Assembly (NCBI GenBank): GCA_039908095.1 | Contig: JAMOBJ010000007.1 | Location: forward strand, 37,246 to 101,245 | Source: Nitrospirae bacterium YQR-1 | GTDB lineage: Bacteria; Nitrospirota; Thermodesulfovibrionia; Thermodesulfovibrionales; Magnetobacteriaceae | Direction: 5' to 3' | Length of the DNA stretch: 64,000 nucleotides | Shown: in pieces, positions 62,190 to 64,000 of the stretch | Layout of the letters: each line of letters opens with the position of its first letter | Position numbering within the stretch: the stretch's first letter is position 1 | Notes under the pieces: model-generated | Databases searched by the model: none | What the model was told of the DNA's origin: nothing | The model's input: only the letters and a program-made list of their open reading frames with translations | Program-made: the position numbers and the translations under genes

Positions 62190-63425
62190 TTAACTACGAA
62201 GTAAAATAGTAAACACAGCGCCATCAGGATGGTTCTCGGCTGTGATTGAACCATTCATGTTGTTTTCGATAATGGTTTTTGCCATATATAGCCCTATTCC
62301 CATTCCCGAGTGTTTATTCTTTGTCGTAAAATACCGGTCAAATATCTGTTCTCTGACGTTGTCGCTGATACCTGTGCCGTTGTCTTTTATAGTTAATTTA
62401 TAATCGGTGCCGTTGTCACAAAGCGCAATATCTATGTTACCCTTATAACGTCTGTCAGCCATGGTCTTTCTCTTTTCAATAATGGAATCTTTTGCATTGT
62501 TTAAAATATTGAGCACAGCTTGCTTAAACTCATTTGGGTATCCCGTTATTTCCGGTTTAACTTGTGTATCGACAGTTAAGGAAACGTCAATAGAATTATG
62601 CTTTAAAAGTGCTGATATTATAGATATGACGTTGTTGATAGCATCAGTTAAACAAAACATAAATTTTTCTTTAGATGGTTCAAAGAAATCTTTAAAATCT
62701 TTTATTGTCTGGGACATGAAATTAATCTGATCCATGGTCTCCTCAACAAGATGCATAACACCTTTTGTTGTTTCACCATCGGATTCAACTGCTCCGGCAT
62801 AGTCTTGTATTATCAGAGCAAGACTGTTAAGAGGAGACTTCCACTGGTGGGCTATAATGGAGAGCATTTCACCCATGGCGGCAAGTCTTGATTGATGTAT
62901 AAGCAACTGTTCATGGTCCGTGCGTTTTTTTACTTCTTCTCTGACCTTTTCCTCAAGATTTTCGTTTAGTATCCTAAGGGCATTGGCACTTTCCCTGAGT
63001 TTTTCTTCGTAGGTTATCATATCGGTAATATCCCTTGAGATTCCTACAGTGCCGACTATGCTGCCGCTGCTGTCATACCATGGTATTTTTGTTGCAGATA
63101 CCCATGTTTCTTTACCATTTCTATGTGTTATTTTTTCAATCTTGTTTTTGATGGCAACTCCGGAGGAGATTATCTGGAGTTCATCATCAAATGCCTTTTG
63201 AGCCTGAGCCGGTGGAAAATAGTCAAAATCTGTTTTTCCTATCATTTCCGCTGCTGTTGTTTTAGAGTGTTCTGCTTTAGCATTGTTTACACGTACAAAA
63301 CGGCTTTCTCTGTCTTTAAAAAATATTGAGTCAGGAATATTATCCATTATAGCCTGAAGAAAATCAGTGCTACAGTACGATTGTTCAGCGCTTTGAGATT
63401 TATCGGTATTTGTGCTCATAAACAC
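62190..63425 (-). CDS. Soluble PAS-domain sensor histidine kinase
   Basis: A 411-residue kinase without membrane helices. The PAS domain is at about 20-140 (IMDNIPDSIFFKDRESRFVRVNN, then WVSATKIPWYDSSGSIVGTVGISRDIT). A coiled coil (140-180) leads to the H-box IIAHQWKSPLNSL with the phospho-acceptor His193. The ATPase domain has an N box (NEFKQAVLNILNNAKDSI), G1 (IKDNGTGI), an F box (FDRYFTTK) and G2 (GMGIGLYMAKTII). No receiver domain and no response regulator gene are adjacent. The start is the GTG at 63425 or the ATG at 63419. It lies 21 nt after a rubredoxin gene, probably in one transcript. Confidence 0.92.
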   Translation of the reverse strand: MFMSTNTDKSQSAEQSYCSTDFLQAIMDNIPDSIFFKDRESRFVRVNNAKAEHSKTTAAEMIGKTDFDYFPPAQAQKAFDDELQIISSGVAIKNKIEKITHRNGKETWVSATKIPWYDSSGSIVGTVGISRDITDMITYEEKLRESANALRILNENLEEKVREEVKKRTDHEQLLIHQSRLAAMGEMLSIIAHQWKSPLNSLALIIQDYAGAVESDGETTKGVMHLVEETMDQINFMSQTIKDFKDFFEPSKEKFMFCLTDAINNVISIISALLKHNSIDVSLTVDTQVKPEITGYPNEFKQAVLNILNNAKDSIIEKRKTMADRRYKGNIDIALCDNGTDYKLTIKDNGTGISDNVREQIFDRYFTTKNKHSGMGIGLYMAKTIIENNMNGSITAENHPDGAVFTILLRS

Positions 63426-63446
63426 GACATTTAAATCTCTGGTTAG

Positions 63447-63605
63447 TTACCATGGTGCAAACTCGCTCTTTGTAACTCCGCATACAGGGCAGCGCCATGC
63501 ATCGGGAAGCGCTGCAAAGGTAACGTCACAGGCTATTCCCTGCCGCTCATCTCCTTTTGAGGGATCATATATATAGCCGCAGCCGATACAAATATACTTG
63601 GTCAT
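63447..63605 (-). CDS. Rubredoxin
   Basis: A 52-residue iron protein. It translates as MTKYICIGCGYIYDPSKGD..., with a first CxxCG knuckle (Cys6, Cys9), the tyrosine-rich GYIYDP loop, and a second knuckle RCPVCGVTKSEFAPW (Cys39, Cys42). These four Cys bind one Fe. Rubredoxins carry single electrons to oxygen-reducing or peroxide-reducing enzymes in anaerobes and microaerophiles. Its partner is not adjacent. It is the first gene of a unit with the PAS kinase downstream. Confidence 0.95.
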   Translation of the reverse strand: MTKYICIGCGYIYDPSKGDERQGIACDVTFAALPDAWRCPVCGVTKSEFAPW

Positions 63606-63640
63606 CTTCCTTTTCTCTAAGTACAAGTCTGAAAAAAACG

Positions 63641-63652
63641 GTTACCGGTAAC
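63641..63652. promoter_or_regulatory. Perfect 12-bp palindrome upstream of rubredoxin
   Basis: GTTACCGGTAAC is centred about 40 nt upstream of the rubredoxin start. Size and place fit a regulator site, but no factor is identified and chance is possible. Confidence 0.3.
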
Positions 63653-63845
63653 TTATTTATAATGTCTCATGTATTTCAGCGGTTAATGCCTGCCCCCACA
63701 GCCACCCTGATGTTTATTATAAACTTCTGTGCCTGGCTATGTCAATACGTCGCCCGAAATCCGATATAGAAAAACCTGTATCCCGTTAAAAGTGGTTTTA
63801 GAGGAGAAACTTCAGATTACAGCAGACCTATGTATTTTGTTCCAC

Positions 63846-64000
63846 TATAAAAAGTTTATTTTTTCATCAACAATACTAAAATCAATATGGATTTTCATCA
63901 TTTTATATATTTTTGAACATAACTCTCCCTGTATTTTCTTTTTTCCATCTTTGCTCCAACTTTTTTTAGCCACTACATAACAGGCTATATTCAAAAGTTT
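63846..64000 (-). CDS. C-terminal end of a possible gene (partial)
   Basis: The minus-strand frame is open from the right edge to a TAG at 63848-63846 (about 51 codons). It includes a possible GTG start followed by AKKSWSKDGKKKIQGEL and ends in FSIVDEKINFL. It looks protein-like in composition but has no recognised motif, and the region is AT-rich. The stretch 63660-63845 shows nothing else. Confidence 0.2.

Noticed and set aside
1..64000. CRISPR array, rRNA genes, integrase or prophage
   Set aside because: No regularly spaced repeats, rRNA signature or phage genes were seen on either strand.

Overview
The window looks like chromosome of a Gram-negative, flagellated, free-living bacterium. 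LptF/LptG and a signal-peptide-bearing beta-barrel protein ending in Phe show an outer membrane. A complete flagellar export/switch block (fliL-M-N-O-P-Q-R-flhB-flhA-flhF-flhG-fliA) shows motility, and sigma-54 (-24/-12) and sigma-28 promoter sequences are present. Gene order, the abundance of short dispersed repeats and the protein flavour suggest Nitrospirota (Thermodesulfovibrionia / magnetotactic relatives). That placement is an inference from style, not from a marker gene, and no magnetosome gene is seen here.

Layout. 1-3.8 kb: end of a DUF4412-type protein, tRNA-Gly(GCC), then trpE-trpG-trpD. 4-10.1 kb (minus strand): MBL-fold hydrolase, F-type ATP synthase subunits c and a (detached from the rest of the ATP synthase genes), a DUF4337 protein, then a FecR/pseudopilin-like protein, a GspE/PilB-type ATPase and a small unknown protein. 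10.5-18.6 kb (plus strand): a sigma-54-type promoter followed by a carbohydrate/carbonyl cluster: DJ-1/PfpI protein, AGE-like epimerase/isomerase, GH13 branching-enzyme-like protein, second DJ-1/PfpI protein and a ThDP-dependent decarboxylase-like enzyme. 18.6-21.4 kb: a repeat-rich scar with a duplicated leader, a truncated gene start, nested miniature elements, an HDOD-GAF protein and a TPR gene remnant. 21.4-28.1 kb: Nramp transporter, HicBA toxin-antitoxin pair, AI-2E-type permease, peptide-type solute-binding lipoprotein, MFS exporter and TetR regulator. 28.2-35.9 kb (minus): a tight housekeeping operon lepA-lepB-(small membrane protein)-ribE-ribBA-ribH-nusB-phosphoesterase-purB. 36.3-37.2 kb: ROK kinase. 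37.4-44.1 kb (plus): four tandem paralogues of a TMTC-like multi-spanning membrane protein with C-terminal TPRs. 44.2-45.6 kb: DUF457-type membrane protein and RseC-like protein. 45.6-55.7 kb (minus): flagellar operon. 56-57.6 kb: degenerate HD-GYP-PilZ protein behind a sigma-28 promoter. 57.7-59.8 kb: lptF-lptG. 59.9-62.1 kb: a leader with possible structured RNA, a sigma-54 promoter and a porin-like outer-membrane protein. 62.2-63.6 kb (minus): rubredoxin and a soluble PAS histidine kinase.

Working together. FliA (sigma-28) encoded here probably drives the HD-GYP-PilZ gene, linking the flagellar cascade to c-di-GMP-type control. The carbohydrate cluster may couple alpha-glucan remodelling with handling of reducing sugars or carbonyl by-products through the two DJ-1 proteins; this is the best candidate for an undescribed system. 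The four TMTC-like proteins may form an envelope glycosyltransferase set.

Mobile DNA. At least two families of miniature inverted-repeat elements are scattered through the window. One is a roughly 190-bp family with TA target duplications, for which a filled site and a near-empty site both occur here. The other is a family with ACCAAG...CTTGGT ends that supplies the stop codon of one gene and abuts several others. All calls come from reading sequence and translations; no database search was run.
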